Made by a program: the position numbers and the translations under genes. A stretch of 64,000 nucleotides of DNA from Phoronis australis. Taxonomy: Eukaryota > Phoronida > Phoronidae. Positions 1 through 14,100 of this stretch are shown here, one piece after another. The DNA is taken from positions 669,881 through 733,880 of the forward strand of contig NMRA01000055.1 in NCBI GenBank assembly GCA_002633005.1, given 5' to 3'. Every line of letters starts with the position of its first letter. Position 1 is the first letter of the stretch. Under the pieces are notes generated by a model. The model searched no databases. It was not told the origin of the DNA and saw only the letters and a list, made by a program, of their open reading frames with translations.

Positions 1-1528
1 GAATTAAAAACTTTGAGTTTGTCTCACTAATTTGAAACAAATGTGAATACTTGATAATTAAGTATAATTTAAGTATAATTTAAGAATCAAGATGTCTTAA
101 AATTAGACATTCCTACAGCCTCCGTGAGAAATGATTTCCTAAATTATTAAAACTGACCATCTTGTGTTTCTCTGTGAGAAGCTGAATGAACCACACTATA
201 ATGGGAATATTGACACTTAAAATCCCAGTTTTGGAAATAATTGATTACGATGAGAAATAAACAACACACTGATATGACATTGTGAGTCACTTTCAAATTA
301 CCACAGTCCTCTGGGTACATGCCTTCCTTTATTTGCCTAAAAGCAACAATAAACCTATATTCAGCCATGGAAAAAAATTAATTATTAGATCACTAGGTGC
401 CACTATAAAATTGATCTCAACTTGTTTCTAACTCAGATGAAAAGTAATTTTATCTTACTCAGATGAACATTAATTTTTGGTGTTGCTGAGGACAAAGCTC
501 AGTGACACCTAGTGACAACTTGTAGAGACTATTTTCAACCAATCAACGGACTAAAAGCTAATTCCAAACCCAGAAACCACACCTATTTTGACCACGGAAC
601 ATTTTGTGATCAATATCATCAAATGTAAGCCTTACAAATAAAAATTAATTTTTTGTCACGCAAGGTCTGAGACTTGACAGATCATAAAATCATCAAAAAA
701 ATACCTGCAAATGCAAAATTTTTACACGTCCTCATAGTTTGTAACATCAAAGGGAATGATTGTTTTTTGTTGGTCAGAATTCTTGAATTTGGGATGGTCA
801 ACATTGCCTTTTTCTAAAATTTTGTAGAAGTTCTGGTGTTGAGAAAAATGAATAAATTTTCAATGCCCAAACAGGAGATTTTTTTACCACACGCAGAAAC
901 TTTTAAACATTTTCAATTTTAAACCTGCTTACTCGAGACGTAACTTAGGACACTGATATGGGCATCATTAGGGCCTTATTTCGTCTTCAAAAAGATGAAT
1001 AGTTTTACTCAATGGCAATATGTCCAAAATGTCAGGAAAGTGTGTCTAGGATTTTAAAGGCCTTTCAGCCACAGGACAAGGCTGTCAAAAATCAACCCTT
1101 CCATTATTTAAAGAGTGTTGAAGTCTTTTTTATTTTAATGTTGACAGTGGAATTCTTGACATGCTTCTGTAGTTAATGGAATAAAGAAACAGAATTTACG
1201 CCCAAAAATCTTAATACTGGACATCACAACTGCAATTTCCGTGAAAAATTACGTTGTTTCCGAGCTAGTCATACGATTACAAATATCCGGGCATTAATTT
1301 TACGTTAAAAAATATTCTATAATCAACAAGGATACTAAAAATAAATAGGGCTATGAGTTTACTATGAATACTTGAAAAAACTGGTAAAGAAATTCAATCC
1401 TTAGTAACGAAGGTATTCTAGTACGCCAGGCAGAGATGTTTTAACAACTGAATCAACCGTAAAATGAGACTAATTACACTTCACATTTTTAATCAATCTG
1501 TAATTTCATCACAAATAATATATTTCAG
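1..1528. other. Non-coding stretch left of the GPCR exon
   Basis: No coding exon is recognised here. About 755-920 resembles two other segments of the window (8160-8310 and 9110-9240): each has a GAATTTGGGAT-type start and an AT-rich tail ending near CCCAAA, so it is probably an old dispersed repeat. The end of the stretch is the pyrimidine-rich acceptor of the GPCR exon (AG at 1527-1528). It probably lies in a TRAPPC12 intron on the other strand, or downstream of that gene. Confidence 0.5.
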
Positions 1529-2212
1529 CTTCCTGAGCAGACGACAGTTGGCAACAAAAGAATAACAGAAGGAGGTTCAACGAAGCACGCGTGGAGACAG
1601 AATAAACAGCGTGTTGCTCGGAACGAATATGAGGAGGCCTACTCCAGCATGGCAGAGGTAGAAACAAGGGAAGTCAAGGCTAGTGGAGACCCATTGGTTT
1701 TCAACAAGGGTGGCAAATCGAGCATAAAGAAACAGCCCGAGACGAGCAACACGGATTGGAATGGAATTCTCCAGGAGGCCAGCTCAAGTGTTTTCAATAA
1801 GCAGTTAAAGAACGCAAACACGGCTTGGCACCAATCACCCACGCAAGGCACAAGTCAGCAAATGAAACCCGGTCGTAGGAATGCTATTTATGATCTACAC
1901 ATGCACTCGGCAAATTTGCAGAAGGATTCCATGACCAACAAAGTGCAGGGAGACACAGCAGCTCGTTCTCTGAGTCACTTGCGCACAGCAACCATGCTTT
2001 TCGGCGTCACCGCTGTTTACGGACTATCCTGGACCCCTTACGGTCTGGAGACACTCGGCGTGATACCATTCTTTCCCGTCACTGGCTACTGGTTTTATTT
2101 CAACAACTGCTCAAATGCCTTCGTTTACAGTCTTGCAAAGAAGTCATTCCGGCGTGACGTCAAGAAACTTTGGGAAGATGGAATACAGTCCATTTTGTGC
2201 TATCGCTCTTAA
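1529..2212 (+). CDS. Class A (rhodopsin-like) GPCR, last coding exon (partial gene)
   Basis: This exon encodes the end of a seven-transmembrane receptor of the plasma membrane. The frame is open from a TTTCAG acceptor at 1527-1528, 120 nt before the first internal ATG (1649), to the TAA at 2210-2212. That gives 227 codons and argues that the ATG is not the start. The first roughly 150 residues are hydrophilic and basic, as expected for a long third intracellular loop. TM6 follows, with SWTP in place of the usual CWxP, then a short loop and TM7 with NAFVY in place of NPxxY. The amphipathic tail begins KKSFRRDVKKLW. Upstream exons with TM1-TM5 and the DRY motif are not visible. The strand is opposite to TRAPPC12, and the exon is probably nested in one of its introns. 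A long ICL3 is common in amine-type receptors, but the ligand class cannot be assigned; peptide or melatonin-like receptors are alternatives. Confidence 0.82.
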   Translation, partial: LPEQTTVGNKRITEGGSTKHAWRQNKQRVARNEYEEAYSSMAEVETREVKASGDPLVFNKGGKSSIKKQPETSNTDWNGILQEASSSVFNKQLKNANTAWHQSPTQGTSQQMKPGRRNAIYDLHMHSANLQKDSMTNKVQGDTAARSLSHLRTATMLFGVTAVYGLSWTPYGLETLGVIPFFPVTGYWFYFNNCSNAFVYSLAKKSFRRDVKKLWEDGIQSILCYRS

Positions 2213-2306
2213 CAAGATTTTGCAAAGATTGAAAAAAGGTGCAATGCAGTCGTTGTTTTTCAATACTGACTAATTTATAAAACATTTGAATACCATTTTT
2301 AATCAA

Positions 2307-2312
2307 AATAAA
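2307..2312 (+). promoter_or_regulatory. Polyadenylation signal of the GPCR gene
   Basis: AATAAA lies 95 nt after the GPCR stop codon, in AT-rich sequence and in the same orientation. It is the first canonical hexamer downstream, so it is the likely 3' end signal. Confidence 0.5.
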
Positions 2313-2835
2313 AGATGAATGTACTTATTTTGAAAAATGTTGATTATGCGTATGGTTTTTGTTATAGCGTTTTAAAATAACAGCGTGCTACATCAAGTAT
2401 TATATTGATATCCTACTAGTGAATTGAGGCAGGGAAAGAGAGATCTCGAAGTTATTGGCGTGCTTTTCAGAAGGTCAAATTGCGTTTTCTAGTTTGACAC
2501 TGTTTGACCTACTTTAACAATGGCTGCCAAATGTTTTCCTATCTCCTAGCAAACATGATGGGGTTGAAAATGAGGGGCATCAAAAGACAGCAGTAAAGAA
2601 CCAATTTCAAATGATTTAACTCCTTGAGCCTAAGTTCAATAACTGCCACTGCATAGTCATTATTCACTAAACACAATCTGCCAACGCAAAGTGGAACTTC
2701 TGGAAGGGCTCAAATATAATACGTATACAGAGTTTTTGAGCATTTTTCAAGCACGGAAATCAACATAATACGCTGCTTTTCAAAAAACGACAATTTTTGT
2801 TGAAGGATCATTTAGCAGCAAATCTTTTTGCCTAC

Positions 2836-3050
2836 CATAAATCTCACCAATTTTCCACAAAAATAATTGCCTGAATTGTCCTATTCATTCTAAACATTGT
2901 CAAGAATGACCAAAATTTTTCAAGATGCTGTTTGATGTGCTACAGAAATTGAACATAGAAAAAGCATTTTAATATGGCGAGGCTTCTTCTCTTTGACAAA
3001 AAAATGAGAAAATAAAATTCCACTTAGTCCAAAATTGACAAGATCTTGCT
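2836..3050. repeat. MITE-like element, family 1 (copy 1)
   Basis: The left end has ATCTCACCAATTTT followed by AAAAATAATTGCC. The right end has TTAGTCCAAAATTG then AAGATCTTGC, which is a decayed reverse complement of the left terminus. The same termini and a spacing of about 215-260 bp recur at 13690, 14931, 25371, 25960 and 33113. No coding capacity. The family is defined only by comparison within this window. Confidence 0.5.
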
Positions 3051-5193
3051 GTAATACTGCACTTAATTTAATTTCAAATTATTTTTTTTTTGATTTCATT
3101 CACAATTTTCTTTACAACTTCCACCAAGCTCCACAAAACTCCACAAAATCATTTGACCTACCGTATTCGTTAAGTTCAGAATGACATTAATTTATACAAA
3201 AAAAAACCACTTTCCAGGGAATCCCTGAGGAAAAGAACACAATGGCTTAAGACATTTGCTACTCACATTCCACTGTCAGATGAGATGAAAATAGACATTG
3301 ACAGTAAAAGCTTAGGAAATGCAGACAGTCAACAAAAACAATAGGATGCTTTTATAAAATTGTTAACATTCTCAGAAAACAATGTCCACTGGGTATTAGG
3401 AGCACATTGATCTATATGGTATATTGAGTATTCCTATCTCTGAAATGACAACAAGGATACATGTTTTCAAAGTTCTGAGTCACTATTGCGAATCTTAGGG
3501 CTTGTTTGAAATCTGAGGCCATGTTTAAAAAGCCGGGGTGGGTTCCAGCATATATAGCGAATGATTCAAATAGTATTACATGGCAAAACTGTTTACAGTT
3601 TCTCACAGCGGAAGCAAAAAGGCAAATTATGACGGAAAAGGACTAATTACTAGTCAACAAAAACAAGAATGAGTAACTAATCATGTAGAATAAATTATTT
3701 CCAAATTCACAGAAAGGAAGGTTTGGATCTCAAAACATGGTGTACCAATTGACTCGTATTTAGATTTTCGTCAAGGGTTACCACTGGAATGCATTTTCAC
3801 CTGCGTTGACAGTAAAACTCGGTGCTAGGAGCAAACTCAACAGTATAAGTGAGCGAAATTCAAGTTAGCCGTAAGAGTAAATGTTTTCAATCTAAAAAGG
3901 CAATAAAACAGAACTTTCTGTCAATAAACAACTTTTAACTTAAGCCCCATGTGTATATAGAAAACAGTCCCATCTTGTTCCTTACTCAAATTAGAAAGAG
4001 TTTCTAGGGTTGAAAGAAACGGGAAATTCATTACTCATCTGTTTGTGATGGCGAGTAAATTTCAGTCACCAAGGTAGCACAGCCATCGGGGGACTCCAGA
4101 TGATTTATTGTAACCAATTATTGACATTCAGGTGTTTTTAGCTCAGGAGACCCAGGTATATGGGCTGAGTAAATTAGTAAAACAAATTGAGAACGTTTTG
4201 GATAAGTACGCGTGAGTGGATGAAGCAAGTCTTGTCATAGCGCAGTATAGAAGACGGTAAAACATTTTAAAATCCGGCAAAACCGTAGCATTCAGGGATG
4301 AAGACAAATGGTACACAAGGCCTTTTCATACCAACTTATTCAAAACTACAAAAGGGAATGATGTGAGAAAATGAAAAAAGGAAGAGAAAATAGGAACAGA
4401 TAGAGGTACTGGCTCATGTGGCTCAGGTCTTTATTAAGAGCTCTGTTCTCGTGGGTGTTCAATCTTTCGATCTCCTGCTAAATGTGTTATCAATATTCTC
4501 TTCAGCACACAGACCATACCGTTATCATTGCTATGGTCACGTCACATGAAATGTCCGCCACTGAAAACAAGGAACTGTCGCAAATGTTTTTATACTGTTC
4601 ATTGAGATGTGTGTGGAAAGGACAGCCGGTCTCGCTTATCACTAGCGGATTCTGACACGGGGCGAGTTAACTTTAGACACGAAAACCTCATGAAAAAGTA
4701 AAATCACACAGGACTTTACAAGATGTTGCCATGTAATACAAGCAAAACACGTGATCGCACTAGCTTCCTTTGCGAGATTCTTGCATCCATGGAATTCAGA
4801 ATGGGTACGAAGATGGAGGACTGCACACCATCGACACCGTTCAGATGAAAACATTTCAACTGATACATTTATTTTATTGAACAGTGCAGCTCCACAGTCA
4901 GACACTACCCGCCGACTCCGTCACTGTCTTCATGTGATATAATTGCAGAGCACGCGACACATTTCACGTGCACTTTAAAATCTGAAGGTTAAACCTCAAT
5001 GAATGACAATAATGCAATCCAAAACGTATCAAATAACAAGACAAACTTCAACATTTTGTAAAATCAAACAGACATAAATGAGCGTGCATGAAGCAACATC
5101 TAAAAACCAAAATGCAATGGGCACTCAGTCCACTTCAACAATTAGTTTCCGCTGACCAGCGTCCACAATGAAGTTAGAAAAGCTATAGCCTAC
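3051..5193. other. Non-coding, probably TRAPPC12 intron
   Basis: No exon is recognised on either strand. I looked for the next TRAPPC12 exon (the start of the TPR region, expected on the - strand below 5194) and did not see it. The rest of that gene is therefore inferred to lie left of the window. Confidence 0.45.
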
Positions 5194-8100
5194 CTGCAGA
5201 CTAGCAGAGCTGTGTTGTACAGGGGTGTGCCCTTGACCTACCCCCTGGCCATGTAGGGCTAGTAGACGGCTAGTTAGGTCAATGGCAGCGCGATAACACT
5301 CTGCACTCTGGCGAGAAAATAGAAAGTTAAAACATGTGTTCACTTTAATTTATAGACAAGACCTTGACTGTGTTAATGAACACTTACAGGACTGATGATT
5401 GACCTTTATGAAAATGTTTATTTGCCATTGATAAACAATTAGGGACCAGAGCAGGACTTCATCTACAGGGTGTCCAGGACATCCAATTGGACACCGTGCC
5501 TCAAATTTAGATATCTTAGTTAGGACGGCCTGTTAAGCATTTGGACACCTACGTAAAGTAAGCGTGGCTGTCTCTCTTGTCATGGTAGTGCCAACTACGG
5601 GGACTCCTTGGCTTGTTCAGAAGAAAAGAAGCTGGTCTCAAAACGATGCAAGATACGGAAAATTTATTACAGCACAACCATGTCTCCACAGTAACATACC
5701 ACACTATAACAGCAATTTGAGCTGGGGTCATAAAAACGCTGACATTTATTATTGGTCATGGACACCCTAAGAAATTGAGAGCCCATTATGGGCACCCTAT
5801 TTTCGAAATCCTGCATAAACCCCTGGATCAGACATTTTTTCATATGCCAATGAAGGAAAGACGTTTCCACACAATTTCTTATTAATCATCAAATATACCG
5901 CATTCATTCACATTGACGCCCACATTTGGCAACACGCCAACTGCAATTTTTTAGAAATTTCACTTTTAAGCGGCCATGTAGTTTATCAATAGGAACATTC
6001 AACATACAACTCTTCCACATTGTGAGAGCGTCTTTCACTTGACTCAACTTTTAATTCTGGTGTGCACGATGGGCCGAGTTGACAGGCATGAAACGCTATT
6101 TCTTTCATTCACAGAGATTTTGAGATGCTACACGTTTTTATAAATCGCTTGAATAGATCACTATACAACAATGGCAATTTGACGACATCATAATCATAAA
6201 GAATTAATAAAAACTATGAGAAGCATCCCACTGCAATGAATCCATAGAAGAATGCAGAACATTATTCACTAACTACGCTATCGCCATCTAGTGACAAGGC
6301 ATATTTCATCATGTCGCCAGTCTGTTTCATGAAAAGGGACTAAAGTCTTTTTGTTTAAAAAAACAAATATTTGGTATTAAGCTCCCAATTGCCAAATTTT
6401 AGTTTAGTTTAGTAATTATGAACACATAGTTGCCTGGAAATAACTTGAACAAATTTTCTCCAAAAGTAACATTGATGGACATACTATCGGATACTTTAAT
6501 TCTTTTGTAAATTAAAAAGTGAGTTTTAGCTACTTTTCATAAATAGTTGTGTACTGCGTAAGACCAAATTTCTGCCTTAAGTCACATTCAGTGAAACATA
6601 CCCCTGGCATTGTGCACTTGTCTCAACAAAATTACATAATATGGCCTCTTACTTTCTAGAATAATTTTCGGGTGCCTCAAATTTAAAAATGCCAAATCAA
6701 ACAAAAGGAAAGCCTCATCTCGGCTTACACTTACAATGAGTCTTTTCAGGCCAGCTTCATCAGGGGTCACCGTGTCAGCGGTGAGTACGCTACGCTTTAC
6801 AGCCTCTTGTTCACCCATGAAACGGTACACGAGGTCTTTGACTGGATCACCCTAGAAAAAACAAGGCTGTGTACAATACAAGACCACTACACATCACCCC
6901 ATAAGTTGCGTCAGCAGCCTTCTACTCACAAACCGAAACAAACTCAGCCCGAACTAATGAATACTCAACAGGTTACATGTCTTTTCAACTAGCACACTTT
7001 TCAATTTGGCTAAATCTCGACAAAACAAGACAAGTGACGCTCCATGCACTTTGTGGAAAGGGCAACAACTTGCCTTTCAAGTTCATAAACACAAAAAATA
7101 ATTAGCAACTAGGAACAACAAACAACGTCACACTAAACTCTGGTCTAACGAAAGTTCACCAAAAATACCATTCTATTACAGCAAAGATTAGAAAATAGCT
7201 GCCAGATAATTCTGCCCAGAAGTGCATCTACAATCGGCACTCTCAGACAGAGATCTGTCAGGATGTCTATCTAGTTTATTACGATAACTAACAGTACTAT
7301 GACCAGGTTAAAGCAAGTTACTGAATACACATCCAAGAGGTCCATTTAAATGAAAAGTGAAACGCCAGACAGTGGCTACAAACCCTCATCCATCACAAAA
7401 CCATATTTTTTGTTCAAACCACTTACTCTTATGAAATTGGTCTCAAATTGACCCAGAGTAAAATTGATAGATGACTTTTAAAAGGGCTTTAAACAAGTGA
7501 CTATTCACGAATGCTTGAAATCAGGCTCTGCAACTTAACGCGACACTTTACATGCGCAACATGGTCTCAGCAAGTAATAAACTGTCAGAAATTTGGACCT
7601 ATGCACCACACAACTGTCTCCGAAAAATAATCGATGTGTCAATTTAAATATGACTTGAGCAAAAATGCAAAGCCTCCGACAGCACATACATAGCTGCTAG
7701 TTACTGAGAAAATTTTTTTATAAATCATTTCTAGACTGCGATGTGCTCACAATTACTTTTACTAAACCTTTTTTCGGCAAATGTGATGTGAGAGCATAAG
7801 ACAAAGTATCTTTTAAGTCTTAAGTTACTTTCAAGAAATAAGTCCCTGTTTATAGCTAAATATTGCCAGCAAATATGTTTTTGGCCGTAAATATGATATT
7901 AAGTCCCTTCAGTATCTTTCAATTAGTATACAGTGTATGGGGCTGTTGAAGAGAGGGTAGAAGGTTTTAAGGCAACTTGAATAGGTGATGTTAAGAAAAT
8001 TGATAATGACAATTGATCATATGTACTTGAGGAATATGCAACACTCAAAGAGCGGAATTTGAACAAAATGCTGTGAAGCTTTTTATACTGTAATAGTTTA

Positions 8101-11100
8101 GTATTCATAAAACATTTCCTCTGGGATCTAGTCCAAGCCATTATCAATCGCTGTAAAAATTTTCCAATTATGGACAGTCTCTAGAATTTGGGACATGGAA
8201 AGTATCGTAGAAATTTAATTTCCTTCATTTTGAAATTTGGGACGAAGGCAATTTTGGCATTCACATTATATTTTTCAAATTCCGGACAAAGGGTTTTCAA
8301 TCTACGGAGACTTCATTGAAAACAAGGCTAAACTTTTTTTTGACAGCTTGATACAGAGTCGCTTGTAGTGTAGAAACAATTTCCTTTCTTCAGTTGTGCA
8401 ACTTTATAGCAAAACACTGTCTGAGAGATATAAAAACATACAAATTATAACACTAGCAACATTTCTTTGGCCGAAATGTGTCATTTTCAACATAGCGAAT
8501 GATGGTATTTTCTACTATTTCTTCCTTAGTTATTTTTAGGCCATGTTGGTGTACAAAATGGTCTTGAATGGACCCGCCCTGCAACTGCATGACAACTGTT
8601 GTGAGAGAGAACACACCGTGTGTCCAATGTAACGCTGTTCACGAGAACGAGGACGAAGACGTTTTTGTCCAAATAACATGTGAATTGGTAAACATTATTA
8701 CATTTGGCCACTGGTCATAATCTTTCATGACGGGTTGTTTTTCATGACAAGGTGACGTGACTTTATATAATAATAATAAATAACTACATTCAATCTATCA
8801 CAAGGTTTGACCACCTTAACGTTATCCCTTACATGTTCGTAACTCAGATAGTTATTAGACATACAGTTCTTATTATGATACACGTTCTTAGTGGTACTAG
8901 TACTAGATTCAGTGTCAACATGATAGTCAAACCTATGAAGCACCTAACGTGTTTATCAACAAAAGAATTAGTATTTACCATTGTTAACTAAAACTTGTCT
9001 TATAATGTAAAAGGACACCAAGAAAACGCAACTTTTCACAGATAGTTAATACATACATGAACTTTAACATAGAATTGAATTCAAGCACGATCTGAAGGGA
9101 GGGTAATTTCCTGTCTTATCAGTCATTCCTGAATTTGGGATATCCAGTATTGTTTATTTCTAGAATTTGGGATGTGCTATGCCCTTGAGCAAAATAATTA
9201 ATTTTTCACTGTCCCAAATGGGAAAATATTTAGCGTATATGAGGATTTGTTTGTTATTTCACACATTCTGATCATTCAGCATGCATAAAATCACACAGTT
9301 AAAATGACTGGTGCTTGGTAATATGACTATTACCGTAAGACATCCTATCATATCATACCGTGGCGAGCTTAATTGCTTTGATCAAATTTTGCGACATGTC
9401 AGATTCATGAAATAAAGCAAGTTAGTACTACGGTCGCATCTGGTTAGAATAGAGCTCACAGTAATTGTTATTTTTGGTTGAATGAACCATGTATTCTTAC
9501 TTCAGAACCTCTCAACATAAGTTGGACTCTATTTCTTGCACATGGCTACTTGATGCCAAAATATGTTAAAACCATTTTAAATTTTACATACAATCAAAGG
9601 CGAGTCAACAAAGGAACGTTACACATACTCTCTTGAATGTGGGTATAAGCTAATGAATGACCAAAGAAATTTGACTAACTTCGAAACATCATATCTCAGA
9701 AATGGCTGATCAGGTTTAAATGAAACTATTCTTTACGCACCGCGCTCTAAAATACAGCAAGGGATTGTTATTGAACCGTTCCTCTCCTGCATGAGAGGTT
9801 AGCAAAAACAGGACTTTCATGATTCTCCAGAAAAAATCGAGTAACTTCCATAAAAGGAAAACAAAACAATGTTTTAGGAAGAGCTCATCTTGAAAATTCA
9901 TTTCAAATTGACACCATTATTTTACCATCAATCCACGTACTTTTCTTTTTTGCTAAATATTATTAAAAATATGGTCATGTGACCCAATTCATGGCGTATT
10001 GGTAAAAAGTGAAGAATCAAATTTTACAGGTCAATTACTTTTAGAAAATAATACTGACTGTTAAAATCAACAATTCCATATGTATTTGGCTAATTAGAAG
10101 GATTTGACAAGAAGGTCCTACAGAACCTTAAAATCATTATCTGAAAACATTTTTGTTCAAAAACTGCGTAATATCATTATTGTCCAACATTACCCTCTAG
10201 ACAAATCACTATCTACCTGAAGCTAATTAATTAATTCTGCCTTTAGGTACTTATCATAATGTCCTGCACATCTTCCAGCTCCAATGCACACATATCAATT
10301 ATGCCCCAGTTCCAATTAGAACACAGTAATTAATATAAAGTGCACATTATGAGCCAGGTGGAAATCACAAGAATACTGACAATAACAACATTATTTTCCT
10401 TTTTGCTATTGCTCGTTGTCGTATTTGCTACATACGTATAAGCTTGGATATAAGGATTCGTTTTCTGGGGTAATTCCCGTACCATTATTGTATTGTTTTA
10501 TACCTGTGTTGCAATAAAAAACGTAACAAAAATGAAACAACAACAACACTCATTGAGTGAACAGTACAGGAGACAATGCTCTTCATAGGATTTTGAAAAG
10601 CCTACCAATTTTTTTTAGTAAGATTCCATAAAGTACCAATGGCATAGACAAGAATTGCAATTGTCCAACGAGGAGTGGAGAAAATGACTTATCGCAAGGA
10701 CTTTGAGTGACGCAGCATTCTTGACACACTTTTGTTTCCAAGCTGCCATTGTACCCGCCAAACAAAACATTGCTGGGCAAAAGTTATTGTTACTTGGCGA
10801 AATTTCGCCAAGTATGTTGCTCTGCCACTAAGTTTGTTACTTGGCGGAATTCTTCGGCCAAGTATGTTGTTTTTTTTTTTGTTTGTTCGCACCATACAGG
10901 TCGCAATTTTCGTCCGATCATCACGAAATTTACACATAACACGTACTTCCGGAAGTACTGGAAGCCTATTGTTTTTCGTCAAAATTGGATCCAAGATGGC
11001 GGCTGTGGCGGCCATTCTGTTTTCATTTAAAGGTTCAAATGCTTCTGGAGGCTACAATTTTTTATGTAAAAGGCTAAGAATCGGCACAGTAAATGGACCG

Positions 11101-14100
11101 GAAGTTTTCTACAAGTATACCGGAAATTGTTAACATCCGGTTAAAGATGGAGGAAATATCGGCGATCGCGCATGCGCACCTCGATTTTGGCCTAAAAACG
11201 TTTTCTCCTGTAGAGGGCGCATTATAAGGCCAATTCCTTCGAAGTTTTACGGATATTAGCTTTTAATGACATGCTATTATATCAACCCAAAAAACCGGAA
11301 GTTGCTTACAAGATGGCGGATCTTGGGCATGTTGACCCATTTTCAGTCGTACTTAGGTGCCATTTAAACGTTAGAAAAAAATGGCGTGAATTTTTGCATA
11401 AGGATTCTGTAAGATATACTCTTTCAAATGAACTGTAAAAATTTTTTTCTCAGACTTACCTTTTTCGAGATATTTGACTTTAAATTTCTTTAAAAAAGGC
11501 AAAATTTCATTTTTTTCGAAAAAATTAACGGAATTGTGTGATACTATAATTTAGATAGAGTTTTGAACGGGCTTTCAGAAGATATTTTCCATTTTCCGCT
11601 ACCACATCTACTTTTTGAGTTATTTGAGATTTTCTGATAACGCTGTTCCTTTGTTGAGCGCTCTTGCTACATTGATGTTGGTTTAGCTTCTATTGAACTA
11701 GACTGTAGCCTATTTCTTATTGATTTATGACATCTAAATTCGTCACATGAATGCTACGATGTTGCTCATCATCTCCACCATCACCATCATCACATTTATC
11801 ATCTTCGTCATCATCTCCGACGTCGTCTTTTCTTCAGTTAATTTCGCCAAGTGTCGCTCAAGACTGTAGCCTATCTCTTAGTGATTTCTGACATCTACGT
11901 TCGTCATATGAATGATATCATAACTTGCATTGTCCACCATCGTCACCATCGTCATCATACCTGTCATCTTCGTCATCATCTCTGTCGTCGTCTTTTCTGG
12001 TCATCTCTAACGTAGTCTTTTTGGTTAATTTCGCCAAGTTTCGCTCCTCAGAGCGCTTTCATTTGTTTGTCGACTTTTTGCAAAGGGGTGATGCTTGTGA
12101 TTGGTCAATTTAAATGTTATTAAATGAATTCTGATGCATGCACAAAGTATGGCTATGGAAGTAAACTAATGACTAGCTGATGAAACAGTGTATGCCGTGA
12201 TATCCATAGGTAGTTAACATGTACGTTGTACGTCATTACAATATCTTACAACCAACTCAAAGACCTACACAGGCGATGTTGCACAGAGGATCCCTTTACG
12301 CAAAGGCACAGCATGAATACCAGTGTGGTTACCGAAAAATGACACAAAAAAATAAAAACATGTAATTAACAAAGAAATATTTAAATGTTTTCAGCACATT
12401 TTTGTCGGAACACTACCTCAAGTGGTGCTTTACAAACACAATCCATGCACATGAAACTATACATTTTGATAAAAACAACCATACGGTTCTGCAAATTTGA
12501 TTTCGGCTAAGTGTATTAATCTGATCAATTGGCGCAGGAATCAGGTGGTGTTCTTGAAAAATAATTGCTCATTCATTACAAACATAATTGATTGTTAGCA
12601 AGTAGACTTGGAACACCCGATACTTTTAATTCAGAAAATTATCACGGCAATTAAAAATTGCTGAAGGCATTTGACTGTTTTTGCTAACATATAAAGCATA
12701 CACAAATAAAAATATATCTGCAAATGTCAAAAATCAGATAATGTAGCACGAATTCAAAAATGTAATAGTTTTTTCCAAATAACGGAAACAGGTAGACTCA
12801 CATAAAAATCAAAGAGGCAGGCCAGAATGGAGACTCCCTCTTCCCAAACTGGTTTCACTGGAACAGCCCATAAGAATTTTTACAAGTTGTTGAAGTGGAA
12901 ATAAGGTGTAAAAACGCATTCAGCATAAAACAATTGAGAACATCTGACAAACTACTCTCTAATGTTGTGAGAGAATAAAAGCACCTTTCACTTGACCCGA
13001 TTTTATGACCTGATTTCACATTTTGGTAAAAAAGACAGGAACTAATTTCTCTTGTTCAGAGACATTTCGCATTTTTGCATTTCATTGTATGTACCATTTG
13101 AATATCCCACACTACACCAGAGGTATTTTGACAACATGACGGTCGCAAAGAGTTTATCAAAAAATGTGAAACCTCTGTTTCCTTAATCTTTGTCTACCGA
13201 AAAGGAATGAACTATAGATGGCGCTGAACATTGTCCACCACGTACTCTATCACCATCTTGTGACGAAGCACATTCCATTATGTCGCCATTACATGGGAAA
13301 CTAGACATTATCACCTACAGTTATATCACATTAGCACTTAAGCACTGCTACCCACACATCTCTTTAATTGTTTACGTCTCTAGAGGATGCCACAACCATA
13401 TTCAGATTAGTCATGGCACGGTTACCTAGATGCTAAAACGCTGCGAACGATTCGCATTGTGCCCCAAAGGAGGCGGTATGACCTCATGATAGAGCCATTG
13501 TTTACTATTCTAAGTCAAAGCTTTAATCTCCACAAGCCACTTTTTTCTCAGTTCAATTTCACACGGCGCATGCATACTATGCTAAATTCTCACCAAACTA
13601 GGAATAAATAATTTATTTATTTATTATTAATGTAATATTTACAATGAGGGTAGCCCCATCAGTTCACACTGCTTTCCATGGGGGCCCTCAATTGACAAAA
13701 TTGACCTATTTTCAGTTTTCAAAGGCTTCCAGCATTGTTGTGAATGTCCACAATTTCTCAAGACATTGTTCGACAGTAGCTATAGAATAGGGCTTTAAAA
13801 TAATCTATTTGATGCTACTTATTAAGTTATTTGATATGAAAAACAATAGATTTCACATGTCCATGCCAAATTGTACTCTAAATTGGTGATATTGTACAAA
13901 TATTAAATTTTAACTGGTTCTGAACTGGTCTGTGCCCAGCAGTTGGCACCAGGTGGCACTGGGTAAAAAGAAAGAAGAGGAAGGATTCCGAAACATTTAA
14001 TCAGACACCAGGTGGCGTTGGAGACAAAAATAATGATCCCGACTCAGTGGCTAGAGCATTTGCTTGGTTAGCAGTTGCAGGGTTCGAGTTCCGGTCGGGG

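Noticed and set aside
147-368. A - strand frame with a conserved-looking stretch near 300-368
   Set aside because: It does not match the missing TRAPPC12 TPR region and has no family signature.
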